Assembly (NCBI GenBank): GCA_028277345.1
Contig: JANQGM010000020.1
Span: 110,325 to 174,324, forward strand
Reading direction: 5' to 3'
DNA from: Candidatus Bipolaricaulota bacterium
GTDB lineage: Bacteria; Bipolaricaulota; Bipolaricaulia; UBA7950; UBA9294
DNA: 64,000 bases
The notes below the pieces were generated by a model that did no database searches, was not told the DNA's origin, and saw only the letters and a program-made list of their open reading frames with translations. Position 1 is the first letter of the stretch. Each line of letters opens with the position of its first letter. Positions 36,101 through 45,206 of this stretch are shown piece by piece. Position numbers and translations under genes: made by a program.

Positions 36101-37994
36101 AAACTGCAATATGAAGCTGATAGCATTTGGGACAAGGCGGATGAGCACCGATACACGAGCAACGTCCATCTGTAATGAGCGAGACAGACAGAACTGGAGC
36201 TGTCCCCAAATCTGGGCATAACTTGAGCGCAACAGTTGCTGGCTCAGAATTAGCCGTACCATCCGAAACATAGTATGAGAAATAGGCTGTAGTAATATCA
36301 AATGAATCTAAATCAAGTTCATCAATGTCAAATAAAAACTCAAATGAACCGTCGGCAAGAAGATTCAGGCTACCAATATGTGGCCGCTCAACAATGTGCA
36401 CTGATAAGGCTTGCCCGTCTAGGTCAAAATCATTGCTTGTCACATTTCCATTTACTGAAATACTACAACCATCAAGTCTAGCGCTGTAGTTGTAAAAGAT
36501 ATCGTCATTTGCAATTGGAGCCGTGTTCAGAACAATCACCCGACACTCTGCGGTTGACCATGAGGCGCACTCTTGTCCATATACTTCCCCAAAAGGGAAA
36601 ACTTGATCCATTTCTCCTGCTTGATATGAGAACACGTACTCACCAACCGGAATATCCGTTCCCGGATACCATTTCAGATACCCCGTTGCTTCAGAATCAC
36701 TCACCACATCTGCGATCATACGCGTTGGCTGTTGTCCTACCGAATCTACAAGTTGACCAATATGAGGGTGATCCTGCAGTTGGAAATAGATCTCACAGTC
36801 GTTGTTGCTCGGCAAATCAGGATCCATTGCTTTGAGCTTCACTGCGATGTATCTGTTCGAAAGCAGCTCAGATCTGGTAACCGTAACCACCGTATCTTGG
36901 GCAATGGGAGGACTGTAAGGGGAAACACAAAAGGAGATTTTCTTGCTTATTTGCTGTCCTGAAGAATCATCTATCAATCTTAGCGTCAAAGAATCGATGA
37001 TCGGAGAGGCGCTTGTCGCTTGTATGTTAAATACCTGTTTAATCCGTCCTTTCTCAATCTCAGGAGCATTTGGGATGACTCTCAAAGTAGAATCCCCTGA
37101 TTCAAGCTCAAAGCGCAGTTTCCCTGATCCTGAATCGGTTGAACCAAGGAATGCAATGCTCCGTGCTCTTGGGTACGGGATCGTGATGCAGTCAAAAACC
37201 TCATTATATGTGCGATCCCAGCCATCTATCATTAGAGTTATCTGCTCCTCGCTAGAACAGGAAGTTGTTGCGTAGCAACCACTATCCGCGCGACTTCGAG
37301 CAATTAGCACAAGATCTTCTATCTTCGCATCAAAAGGATTGTAGGCCAGTCCCGCTGCGCGTGCTAGCTGGTCTGGATTAATCCCTGAAAGAAAGGGTTT
37401 TTGAATAGGCTGATGAAATAGGATCTTACCCTTTCCGTAGTCTTGATCTTCAGAGAAAACATGCGGATCGGAAGCAACTGACCACACTTCGCGAAACTGG
37501 TTATCTTGAATGCTCCAATCTTCTACCTGTGTCGAAATCATCACTCGGGAAGACGAGGAAGGACCGAAACTAATTATGAATTCTGTATTAACATATAACT
37601 CAACATCTAAAATTAGAATATCATCTCCACATACGCTGCGAGGACAATTGATTCCCGCTGTAATGCTCCATTCCTCACCGAAACTAACCTCATCGGGAAG
37701 TTCTCCGTATAACAGGCCTCCCAATTTTACCAACGGTCCAAGTTTCATGGCTATTGCCATTAGCTCTGGGGCGGGCATTCCAGGTCCATACTCAATGAGC
37801 CATTCTCCAAATAGCTCAATCGCAAGGCCAATCTCGTTTGTATAGAGACTCATCCGCTTATCCTCAACATATACACTGCAATAGGGGCTGTCGCATTCTA
37901 AGAACTCTGATGCTTGCCCTAAGGCTGGGATATACGTGATTGGCAAAAGCAGGATCACCAAGAGCAACGCCAAGTATAATTCTCGTCCTGGCAT
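33159..37994 (-). CDS. Giant secreted HYR/cadherin-like repeat protein (1611 aa)
   Basis: Signal peptide (LALLLVILLLPITYIPALG) at the N-terminus, then about 370 residues of unrecognised beta-rich sequence. Cadherin-like tandem domains follow: APIANDDIFYNYSARLDG, EPEAVNDAASTDQNV, and PVARNDSVSMSTGQGV near the end. About seven HYR repeats lie between, each with a CPxD/N(I/M/V)TV opening such as ISGCPGNITV and a TATDNC core. No sorting signal was found at the C-terminus (SVTLPDAGPMSNP). It starts three bases after the FG-GAP gene stop. Likely adhesin or cell-envelope scaffold. The first half is visibly more AT-rich than the HYR half. Confidence 0.85.
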   Translation of the reverse strand: MPGRELYLALLLVILLLPITYIPALGQASEFLECDSPYCSVYVEDKRMSLYTNEIGLAIELFGEWLIEYGPGMPAPELMAIAMKLGPLVKLGGLLYGELPDEVSFGEEWSITAGINCPRSVCGDDILILDVELYVNTEFIISFGPSSSSRVMISTQVEDWSIQDNQFREVWSVASDPHVFSEDQDYGKGKILFHQPIQKPFLSGINPDQLARAAGLAYNPFDAKIEDLVLIARSRADSGCYATTSCSSEEQITLMIDGWDRTYNEVFDCITIPYPRARSIAFLGSTDSGSGKLRFELESGDSTLRVIPNAPEIEKGRIKQVFNIQATSASPIIDSLTLRLIDDSSGQQISKKISFCVSPYSPPIAQDTVVTVTRSELLSNRYIAVKLKAMDPDLPSNNDCEIYFQLQDHPHIGQLVDSVGQQPTRMIADVVSDSEATGYLKWYPGTDIPVGEYVFSYQAGEMDQVFPFGEVYGQECASWSTAECRVIVLNTAPIANDDIFYNYSARLDGCSISVNGNVTSNDFDLDGQALSVHIVERPHIGSLNLLADGSFEFLFDIDELDLDSFDITTAYFSYYVSDGTANSEPATVALKLCPDLGTAPVLSVSLITDGRCSCIGAHPPCPKCYQLHIAVYDKDFEHSWRNEVVTISVDFGSGDTGFLQLDGFANSVGEATAKAVPGGSYHGTLVVWPGNWIKESEIEIKACDSTGQCASQVVRFPGEHPPLLDPAEISQRFDAWIPQGHGAGPLFIMDPDWEQAFCFTATDPDGDELDFFVNRVPRYGRPGVLASGFAGNYEVHATYMPSYDALVAARNANRPLQDSFTIIARDPYGGQDEARVSIQIDILNREPEAVNDAASTDQNVAVSIAVLDNDSDGDGDTLSIASVSQPQNGSASISGSHIVYTPDTGYVGDDVLSYTITDGYGGSATATVDVEVILVDFTPPTITYCPPDVDVSAGSGRCDATVNVGMATATDDLSTPSVEGERNDSLALTAVYPVGTTTILWTARDDSGNTNTCTQTVTVRDDQKPGISDCPGDQTVSCATGECSAIITWTEPIVDDNCSIASFTSTHLPGDSFPKGGPTTVTYTAIDVHGNTETCSFTVTVLDDEKPVIAGCPGNITTDLQPGACTALVSWTEPSATDNCDGVLTYSNRSHAPGASFGTGTTTVMYEYTDSSGNIDTCSFDVTVNDAVALVISCPGDMTVGTDADACGATVVYSVTADDPCGASIDQLEGLPSGSLFPIGTTVNRFRAIDAAGNTDVCEFSIEVSDDDDPAISGCPGNITVSSGVSQCSAVVNWTEPTATDNCGLASFSGDHAPGETFPLGATTVTYTAIDIYGNRSDCSFTITVEDNRDPDISGCPSDITVDALFGGCSRSVSWSEPTATDNCDGALSYTSRSHAPGSSIDVGTTEVTYTFRDDAGNSSQCQFDVTVRDTTNPNISCPSDITVDAETAWGANVYFNTPSASDNCDNHVEVSCSPSSGSFFWNGDTTVTCTAEDDSGNEDTCTFEVTVEENHDPVARNDSVSMSTGQGVIYIDALRNDYDIDNDDLEIISASTSCGYANVSGDLVEYGTMNCSAPAGSTITVNYTISDGRGGTDSAIISVTLPDAGPMSNP

Positions 37995-37997
37995 GAG

Positions 37998-40562
37998 TTA
38001 GAAATCGTTCAGCACTTGCTCCGTCAAAGACAGGATGCAAATTGGCCCTGACCAGATGTCAACAAGGATTTCATCTTTCCCATCGATATTGATATCCGCA
38101 GGGAACAACCAACCAGACTCAATAGGATGCAACTCTGCAAGCTGTCCAAAACTCTCTTCATGCCAGAGAAGAACCACAACGACCACGTCCTGTGCTTCGA
38201 GGTTGTTCGCTGATAGTGCTAGATCGCAATCTCCATCGCCGTCAAAGTCACCCGTAATCGGCTTAGAAGTTCGATAGGGGCGCATCCCAAACGGCCAATT
38301 CTCGATTTCTTGAAAGGTAGCTATGAAATCTCCTGAGAGAGCGCCCTCAAAGAATCCCAGGACAACGGCCATAGCTTCGTGTTCATGCCCCCAAACTTGG
38401 CGGAATCCGATCGACGCTTTATTAATAGGATCGACTATTTTCAACCCTATCATCGTAATATCCTCAATGCTATCGCCTGTCCAATCATGCGCAACAAGCC
38501 CAGTTATCGTGAAACTATCTGTCTCAGCAATCGGACGAATTCCATCTCGGCTCACAAGCACGATTTCTTGGGGGCCTGCAATAGATTCAGGCTCAGTCGG
38601 ACGCACGCCTATAATGGCTGATTGGGCATCAGGCAATTTGATAGGTTCGAACAGGCGGATATCAGAGATATCGAGCCAGAGAAGTGGGGGAATGCTTCCC
38701 ATTTCTTGAAGCTCCGTGGTGGCAAAAACACCCATTTTCTCTCCAGATTGGAGAACGACCCCGATATCATCCATCTGATCACCATCGAAGTCCCAGATAT
38801 GAAGGGAATAGCTAAGTTGCTCCTCAGGAGAGAAAGCGTAAGACCACATAGGACTTGGCCCAGCAGTACTACCGTTCCCCGCCCAAACGGATACCACCTG
38901 ATAAGAGGTTGTTCCTTTGTCGTTATCACAAGAACTGAGGACAACAACATCGAGGAAATCGTCCTCATTGAGATCAGCTGTCGCGATTTCCTTCACGTTG
39001 TAGCAGATGCAATCATCAGATCCGCCTAGACGCAAGAAGCTTCGTGTATTCAGGATTCCCGAGCTAGAGAAATCGATCTGAAAAATCTCACTTTGGTCGC
39101 AACTATGCTCCGTCCAATGCTCCCGGACGGATAGAAGCTCAACAACTCCGTCGTTGTTCAAATCTGCCGCATGCTCCTGCCGATAGGGGCCATCGTTTTG
39201 CAAACCGTATCCTAGTGGTTCTGATGTCGGGATAAGCACTTGAACGATGAAATCATCTTGCAGGAATACGAGATCATCACCACCATCCGCATTGATATCT
39301 AGTACTAGGACATCATTGATCCCTTCGTGAATGATATTCGCGTTTGAATCTTCAAGTTGGGATACTAATTCAGGAGGCAAACCGAGTGTATGCTGAACCG
39401 GCGGATGGAAACTGCCATCTTGTCGGTTGTAATAGAGGAGCAACTCTGCCGGCTCACGTTGAAATGCTGCAATATCAGAGTAACCATCGCCGTTGAAATC
39501 GCCGACTGCCACATCAAGAAATCGGTCGCCTGCTATCTTCCCCATAGGATCGATATCTATTTGATGGGTACCCAATAGTGAGAAACCATCTTCCGAGCTC
39601 AGATAGATGGAAAACTCATTGATGAAAGTGATTAACGCCAAATCATCAAAACCATCCGCATTGAAGTCACCGCTTGTCAGTGAAACGCCGTAGACATCTA
39701 AGATCTTTTCAACCTTATTTGTTCCCTCACGCAAGAACCACAACCCCGCATCATCAGCCTCCGCAGCCAATTCGGAGTGAGCAGATTCGTGAGTCAGGAT
39801 CCAAAACCCATATGAGCCTTGGAAGGTCCCCCACAGTACAGATTGCGGAATACCCGGGACTTCAAGTAATAGTTCCGATTCGCTGAAACCGCCCTTTCCA
39901 TCCCCATAGCGAACACCAAACTCCCCCTCGTAGAACAACGCGATATCGAGATTTCCGTCAACATCATAGTCTTGAAGCTGTGCGTGGAGATAGTAGGAAT
40001 GGTTGCCTGAAATCGGATATGTTGAATCATCAACTTCAGATGTCTCGAATTCCCATATTTCGCATATACTATTCTCGCTACAGTTTGCGAGCTCTCCACG
40101 AACAGGTGTACGAGTGCCGAGGTAGACGTGAATTCCATTAGAGTTGATTGCCAGCATATCCTGGTTTCCATCGTGATTCAGATCCCCGGAAAGCACATCC
40201 TGTTGTGGGAATCTGGTTCCAGATCGTTCGCACTCTAGATAGTTCCGTTGCATAGACGGGTTAACTACTGATAGATCAAGCGCAAAGCGACCATCCAAAC
40301 CAGGGATAAGAATATGAGGGTATGTTCCTGCAATGAGAATGCCCGGAGGTCCATTCAATCCCACCTCGAACTCACAAAAACTTCCGAGCACGTCAACATG
40401 CGGGCTAGTGGAACACCTGAATGCGAAGAAACGGGGAGACCACACGGGCTCCCACAAGGGAACGGGAAGCCCCAAATCCACTGCTTCCTGAGCACCTGCC
40501 CGATATACTAGAGTTGTTGTTGACAGCAACAATAACAAAACAGTCGCTAACAACCTGTTCAC
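37998..40562 (-). CDS. Secreted FG-GAP/VCBS repeat protein A
   Basis: About 854-aa secreted protein with a signal peptide (RLLATVLLLLLSTTTLVYRA then GAQ). It has around ten FG-GAP calcium-loop motifs, such as DLNHDGNQDM, DYDVDGNLDI, DFNADGFDDL, DFNGDGYSDI and DINADGGDDL, expected to fold as a beta-propeller. GTG 40562 is chosen over the open frame from 40673: AGGAGG lies at the right distance, and codons upstream of it lie in the conserved 61-bp element shared with non-coding DNA of two paralogs. It is the first gene of a three-gene operon. Confidence 0.85.
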   Translation of the reverse strand: MNRLLATVLLLLLSTTTLVYRAGAQEAVDLGLPVPLWEPVWSPRFFAFRCSTSPHVDVLGSFCEFEVGLNGPPGILIAGTYPHILIPGLDGRFALDLSVVNPSMQRNYLECERSGTRFPQQDVLSGDLNHDGNQDMLAINSNGIHVYLGTRTPVRGELANCSENSICEIWEFETSEVDDSTYPISGNHSYYLHAQLQDYDVDGNLDIALFYEGEFGVRYGDGKGGFSESELLLEVPGIPQSVLWGTFQGSYGFWILTHESAHSELAAEADDAGLWFLREGTNKVEKILDVYGVSLTSGDFNADGFDDLALITFINEFSIYLSSEDGFSLLGTHQIDIDPMGKIAGDRFLDVAVGDFNGDGYSDIAAFQREPAELLLYYNRQDGSFHPPVQHTLGLPPELVSQLEDSNANIIHEGINDVLVLDINADGGDDLVFLQDDFIVQVLIPTSEPLGYGLQNDGPYRQEHAADLNNDGVVELLSVREHWTEHSCDQSEIFQIDFSSSGILNTRSFLRLGGSDDCICYNVKEIATADLNEDDFLDVVVLSSCDNDKGTTSYQVVSVWAGNGSTAGPSPMWSYAFSPEEQLSYSLHIWDFDGDQMDDIGVVLQSGEKMGVFATTELQEMGSIPPLLWLDISDIRLFEPIKLPDAQSAIIGVRPTEPESIAGPQEIVLVSRDGIRPIAETDSFTITGLVAHDWTGDSIEDITMIGLKIVDPINKASIGFRQVWGHEHEAMAVVLGFFEGALSGDFIATFQEIENWPFGMRPYRTSKPITGDFDGDGDCDLALSANNLEAQDVVVVVLLWHEESFGQLAELHPIESGWLFPADINIDGKDEILVDIWSGPICILSLTEQVLNDF

Positions 40563-40596
40563 ATGCGCCTCCTGCCTCAGCCATTTAGAGTAACGT

Positions 40597-40657
40597 ACTA
40601 TTCGATCGTATTCAAATATCACTTTTATAAAGTTAAACGGCCTATTCATGCGATGTT
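40597..40657 (-). promoter_or_regulatory. 61-bp conserved upstream element, copy A
   Basis: Nearly identical to copies at 43334-43394 and 45146-45206 (53 of 61 positions the same in all three, no indels). Its near edge is 35 bp from the GTG. Read on the minus strand it ends with TACGATCGAATAGT, a possible -10 and start region, but there is no TTGACA-like -35. TATTCA occurs twice, 34 bp apart, on the plus strand. Confidence 0.8.
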
Positions 40658-40830
40658 TGGCGGTTCGAAGCAATGAGCTACAGATCTAGTAAACCCACTT
40701 CCTTCCCCAGCACTTGCTGTTAGCAGACAACAACCTAGCGGCGATCTTTAAAATGCCCCCCAGTGACAAGCACGCACAGCAAACCAGATCAGAGGAAATC
40801 TGATAGCCCTCAAACTCAAGGCTTGTCTCT

Positions 40831-43299
40831 TCATTCTTGCTCCACTCGCGCAAAGAAGTGATTGAGCACTACGGAAATCGAGGAATCTGAGGTCAAAGCG
40901 ATATTCAACCGACCATCGTTGTCATAGTCTGCGGCGATAGTAGAAACATCGTAGCTGAAGTCTCCCCGGAAATTCGGTGCAAACTGGAGTCGCGCCCCTC
41001 GCTTGCCCTCTCCCTCGCCAAGGTAGATCCACAGTACCATTCCTAGAGCCTGAACGAAATCTACTTTCCCATCTTCATCAATATCGCCAACCATACTTGC
41101 GCTAATTCCCATCCATGGCTCGATATCGAGTTCACGAGGAACAAGATTGCCCTCACTGCCGCCAAGGAGTACGGCATAACCAGGTTCCGTAGACCACGCA
41201 AGGATATCGGGGAATCCGTCGTGATTAAGGTCAGATGCCCTCCCAAACAAGATTCGATAGGGGTAGCTGGCAACATCTGTGAATCCACCTGTGCCATCCC
41301 CCAACCAGACGATGGTTCGGATAGGTTCGGAACCTGAATCAACCCCAACTAGATCAAGCTTCCCATCCATATTGATGTCGTACAACTGTGGAGTGAACAG
41401 TCCGATCCCTTTCCTCCTCTCAAGCGCAGGAGTCAATCGCTCCGGCTGTACCCAAATGGTTTCCGCACGCACCAAACCTCCATCACCCAGGCTTCCGAGC
41501 AAAACATAGGTTTCAGTTCCCTCACAAACGACAACATCGTCAACTTGATCGGAATTCAGATCACCAACGAGAAGGTGATTAATCTTCTCACCATAGGAAG
41601 ATCCCTCAAAATGGGCAGAAATAGCACTAGTGCTCGCACGCTGAAACGTTCGATTCCCTTGATTAATAAGCAATACGAGGTATCGGTTTTCTTCTGGGAC
41701 CTCCTGGCCGAGAAGAAGATCGCTTAGTCCATCTCCATTGAAGTCGCCTACGCCAGCTGCGGACCAACCGAACTCCTCCATGAGTAATGACATGTCGTCA
41801 AAACCACCACGCCCATTGCCATAGGCAATGCCTGCTCCCTTCCCCTTGTAGAAGACAAGATCGAGATTCCCATCTCGATCAAAAACAGCAGGGCCGGCCA
41901 ATCTCGTCGTATATGTCGGCAAAGTTGTACTGATAGGAGGGGACATCCATCCAGTTCCGAATCCCCCCCTCTCATTCCCAAAACGCACGACCAACTCTTG
42001 ATCGTACAGCTGCACATAAAAATCCAAGATGCTGTCGCCATTCACATCCTCTAGCCCTCCAAATCGACATCGAGAATGGCTTCCGTTTGCAGCGGAATAA
42101 GCGAGAGGAGGAGGCGATAGCCCCTCCGGGGAGCCATACATAACTAGCCCGAGACCTTGATCTGTAATGAACAGCATATCCTCGTGCTGATCTGTATCCA
42201 ATCGCTCCGTATAGACAAACAGGGCGTGCGCATTCAGATCGAATGATTGGGCAAGCTGCATTTCCTTGCTCTCTGAACCGTGAAAAACTCTAGCTCGAGT
42301 GATAACAGCTGCGGTTGTTTCCCCTCCCGAGACAGCATCAACTTTCGTAAGCTCTAAATCACTTATTACACAGACATCATCAAGTCCATCACCATTGATA
42401 TCATCGATGGACATGCCACGAGGGTAATAGGACAAAGCGCTTTGCCTTCGAAACTCGAATTCTCCGTATTCGTCACCATAAGCGATATAGAGATACAAGC
42501 CCCCAGGCTCTGTTATTTCGAGTGCAACAAAGACGACATCTAAGAATGAATCACCATCCATATCTCCCACTCGAATGGTTCCTCTCAAAGGAGTGAGCTG
42601 AACCTCAGGAGAGGAACGCACTGGTTCGCTGAATCCACCGGCACCATTCCCTGCCAGAAACCACAGTTGCATCTTCTTCTCGGGCGACAGCACGAATGAG
42701 AGAACGTCCAGACGCTCATCCTTGTTTACATCCGCTGTTTCTATCCACTGGGTGGATACGCTCAGGCTGGGAAGATCAACACGCTCGAAGACAGCGTCAT
42801 TGCTGCCAAACCAAATGCTGTGAACCACGCTAGAATCTACTTCTCGATCAACGAATCGAGTACTGAGAATATCGCTACATCCGTCCTCGTCCAAATCTCC
42901 AACAGCAAGGATTCCCGGCATGACGCCCTCAATCGAAGCGAAGCCATTTGTCCCTGCAGATTCACTGATGCCTCCAGCCCCGTCTCCGAACGCAACGATT
43001 GCCAAGGATTTGACTCCAACTACAGTCTCCCCGTCTGCTGCGTAATCCTCCAAGAACTGAGGGAGACAGTAGTCTATGCGCCCATCACCATTGAAGTCTC
43101 CTGTAGCTGGTTCCATGCTAGACATGTATGTCGTCGCGATGCTGCCAATAGACTCAATGGGAATGAAAGGGCTGGTTGTTGCAACCCCGCCTGGCTCTCG
43201 AACCACGTTGTATCTTGGCGATAAGTCCTCCTCGGCAACCATCTCAACGCAGAATGATGCAGAAAGTAGAAGGATTAAGATGATCGTTGCATGCCTCAT
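40831..43299 (-). CDS. Secreted FG-GAP/VCBS repeat protein B
   Basis: About 822-aa paralog of protein A. Signal peptide MRHATIILILLLSASFCVEM. About fourteen FG-GAP loops (DFNGDGRIDY, DLDEDGCSDI, DINGDGLDDV, DFNGDGLSDL, DLNHDGFPDI, DIDEDGKVDF and others). ATG 43299 has GGAGG seven bases before it. The seven-codon-longer frame is rejected because it would cover that site. It is a single-gene unit with its own 61-bp element 35 bp upstream. Probable calcium-binding propeller at the cell surface. Confidence 0.85.
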   Translation of the reverse strand: MRHATIILILLLSASFCVEMVAEEDLSPRYNVVREPGGVATTSPFIPIESIGSIATTYMSSMEPATGDFNGDGRIDYCLPQFLEDYAADGETVVGVKSLAIVAFGDGAGGISESAGTNGFASIEGVMPGILAVGDLDEDGCSDILSTRFVDREVDSSVVHSIWFGSNDAVFERVDLPSLSVSTQWIETADVNKDERLDVLSFVLSPEKKMQLWFLAGNGAGGFSEPVRSSPEVQLTPLRGTIRVGDMDGDSFLDVVFVALEITEPGGLYLYIAYGDEYGEFEFRRQSALSYYPRGMSIDDINGDGLDDVCVISDLELTKVDAVSGGETTAAVITRARVFHGSESKEMQLAQSFDLNAHALFVYTERLDTDQHEDMLFITDQGLGLVMYGSPEGLSPPPLAYSAANGSHSRCRFGGLEDVNGDSILDFYVQLYDQELVVRFGNERGGFGTGWMSPPISTTLPTYTTRLAGPAVFDRDGNLDLVFYKGKGAGIAYGNGRGGFDDMSLLMEEFGWSAAGVGDFNGDGLSDLLLGQEVPEENRYLVLLINQGNRTFQRASTSAISAHFEGSSYGEKINHLLVGDLNSDQVDDVVVCEGTETYVLLGSLGDGGLVRAETIWVQPERLTPALERRKGIGLFTPQLYDINMDGKLDLVGVDSGSEPIRTIVWLGDGTGGFTDVASYPYRILFGRASDLNHDGFPDILAWSTEPGYAVLLGGSEGNLVPRELDIEPWMGISASMVGDIDEDGKVDFVQALGMVLWIYLGEGEGKRGARLQFAPNFRGDFSYDVSTIAADYDNDGRLNIALTSDSSISVVLNHFFARVEQE

Positions 43300-43333
43300 G
43301 TGCGCCTCCAATGTCAGCAATCTACGTTAGCAT

Positions 43334-43394
43334 ACTATTCGATCGTATTCAAATATCACTTGTATAATGCTAAATGACTTATTCATGTGATGTT
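43334..43394 (-). promoter_or_regulatory. 61-bp conserved upstream element, copy B
   Basis: Differs from copy A at seven positions and from copy C at six. Near edge 35 bp from the gene B ATG. The remaining gap to 43759 holds no gene I can support. Confidence 0.8.
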
Positions 43395-43759
43395 GGGCGG
43401 TCAAGGAGTAAAAAGCAGCAGATCGGCAAAACGCTCTGAATTCCATCTTTGCATGTTGCAACTGCAGTCATCGCGCGAAAATCCGGTGGTGAAAAACGTG
43501 CAAGCTCCTGACGACAAGCACAATCTGAAATTGGCAGTAGGAACTCGGGATTCTTAAAAGTCGCGACCTAACCTATTTGCAGAATATCTCCAACCACGAT
43601 GGAGAAGAAGAATACAGTGGTTTCGAGACAACTCGCCGCCACTGTTAGGAGGATCAAGCCATGCCCTACAGCGAGGTATAGCAATTCTTGAACATTCTGG
43701 CCAACTCGAAGAGCCATCTTGCCACAACGAGCAATAATGAGCTAGCCGAAGAATACCAT
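43395..43759. other. 365-bp intergenic DNA upstream of element B
   Basis: No ORF with a ribosome site, no tRNA and no clear terminator seen. Only TGACGACAAGCACAATCTGA recalls a short stretch (TGACAAGCAC) at a similar place upstream of element A. Confidence 0.4.
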
Positions 43760-45112
43760 TTACTGCTCAGTTGTCCCATGGGAAGGATCAGATAGCCAAA
43801 GTGTGACTACGTTACTCCTAGTTCTTTCTGCCATTACCGCTTCAAGCCAACCATCGTTATCGAGATCAACCAATAGACTCAAAACACTACTCGATTGAGG
43901 TATCGGGCATTCACGTGTGAAAGTATCTGAGAAGCTCTCGAACAAGCGAAGTCCGGCCCCTGGGACATGAACGATAACACGGAAGTCAGAGTCATTGATA
44001 CTAATCCACTCAATACTAGTCGGACCACTTTCGCTCACCCAGGACGGTTCAATATCGAAGAAAACCCCAACCTCGACTTGACTCAGAATTAGGAGCGATT
44101 CCCCGGAAGGGAATCCCGTTGTGCTCGCAGAGATCCCATCCCTAAGATCGCTCCTGATCGTGGACAGGACATCCAATAGCCCATTGCCATCGAAATCAGC
44201 AACTTGAGTTGAGATGCCCAGCAAAGTTGGTTCTTCCCAACCAACAAGCATCGGAGAGCCGAATTTGAATGTCCCATCACCATTTCCGTAGCCAATTTGC
44301 ACGAATCTTCGCAAGTTGCCCGATTCCTGAAATGAAAACCCACTGATGACAAGGTCGAGTATGGAATCACCATCCATCTCAGCACTCAGAATTGAGAGAG
44401 GCATGTACCCAATCTCAGACATTTCCCGAAGTGTTTTTTCAGCAAACCCCTCGTCAGCAAAACCCCAGAAAATCCAAAACCGATGCTTGAGAGGATCGGG
44501 AATGACTACCTCCAGCTTGGCATCCGAGTTGATATCGCTTAGAAGGATATGGCCGGATGCAAAAGAACCAAGTTCCAGAGGGAACTCGACAAGTTGAAAC
44601 TCTTCGTTAGATGAACCAAAAACCAATATGAGCTTCGAATCAAAGATGTCGCGGTTGCTCGTCGCCTTCTGAAAAACAACCGCAATGTCATCTAAGCCAT
44701 CCCTGTTGATATCGTCAACCGCGATCTGAGAGACAAAGCCTTGCTGATTCCCCGTTAGACCCCAATCGGTTGTTTTCCCATCGTAGGATGCTATCTGATT
44801 GCTCCTTCCTGCACCGACAGGAAGTGGATCGACAATCCTCAGTAGCTTGCTTTCCCAATCGCCTGTTGCTGGATTAGAGATAACAGTTGTGATAAGGATC
44901 TCCACCTCCCCATCACCGTCCATGTCTGCACTCGATATATGTTTAGGATACCCAATTGGAAGAACCATCAACTCTTCCGGTTCATACAAAAACGAGCACC
45001 AAGTCTCATAATCAGGAAATCTCGGCGAGGCAGTAATAGCAAAAGGAAGTGCTAGAACGAGAATGAGAATGAGAACTCTGGCAACCATACGAAAGCCTGA
45101 TGTATTTCTCAC
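43760..45112 (-). CDS. Secreted FG-GAP/VCBS repeat protein C
   Basis: 450-aa, shortest of the three FG-GAP paralogs. Signal peptide MVARVLILILVLALPFAITA after a short basic lead. Calcium-loop motifs DMDGDGEVEI, DINRDGLDDI, EMDGDSILDL, DFDGNGLLDV and DLDNDGWLEA. GTG 45112 lies behind the same GGAGGCGnAC ribosome-site pattern as paralogs A and B. The 61-bp element is 34 bp upstream. A later Met9 could also start translation, but the conserved spacing favours the GTG. Confidence 0.8.
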   Translation of the reverse strand: MRNTSGFRMVARVLILILVLALPFAITASPRFPDYETWCSFLYEPEELMVLPIGYPKHISSADMDGDGEVEILITTVISNPATGDWESKLLRIVDPLPVGAGRSNQIASYDGKTTDWGLTGNQQGFVSQIAVDDINRDGLDDIAVVFQKATSNRDIFDSKLILVFGSSNEEFQLVEFPLELGSFASGHILLSDINSDAKLEVVIPDPLKHRFWIFWGFADEGFAEKTLREMSEIGYMPLSILSAEMDGDSILDLVISGFSFQESGNLRRFVQIGYGNGDGTFKFGSPMLVGWEEPTLLGISTQVADFDGNGLLDVLSTIRSDLRDGISASTTGFPSGESLLILSQVEVGVFFDIEPSWVSESGPTSIEWISINDSDFRVIVHVPGAGLRLFESFSDTFTRECPIPQSSSVLSLLVDLDNDGWLEAVMAERTRSNVVTLWLSDPSHGTTEQ

Positions 45113-45145
45113 GTACGCCTCCGATCTGTGTCTTGACTATATCTC

Positions 45146-45206
45146 ACTATTCGATAGTATTCAAATATCACTTTTATAAAGTTAAATGGCTTATTCATGC
45201 GATGTT
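45146..45206 (-). promoter_or_regulatory. 61-bp conserved upstream element, copy C
   Basis: Differs from copy A at only three of 61 positions. On the minus strand it ends TACTATCGAATAGT, then 34 bp to the GTG. Confidence 0.8.

Noticed and set aside
40563..40673. 37-codon N-terminal extension of FG-GAP protein A
   Set aside because: These codons lie in the 61-bp element that is non-coding before paralogs B and C, and the AGGAGG site fits GTG 40562 instead.
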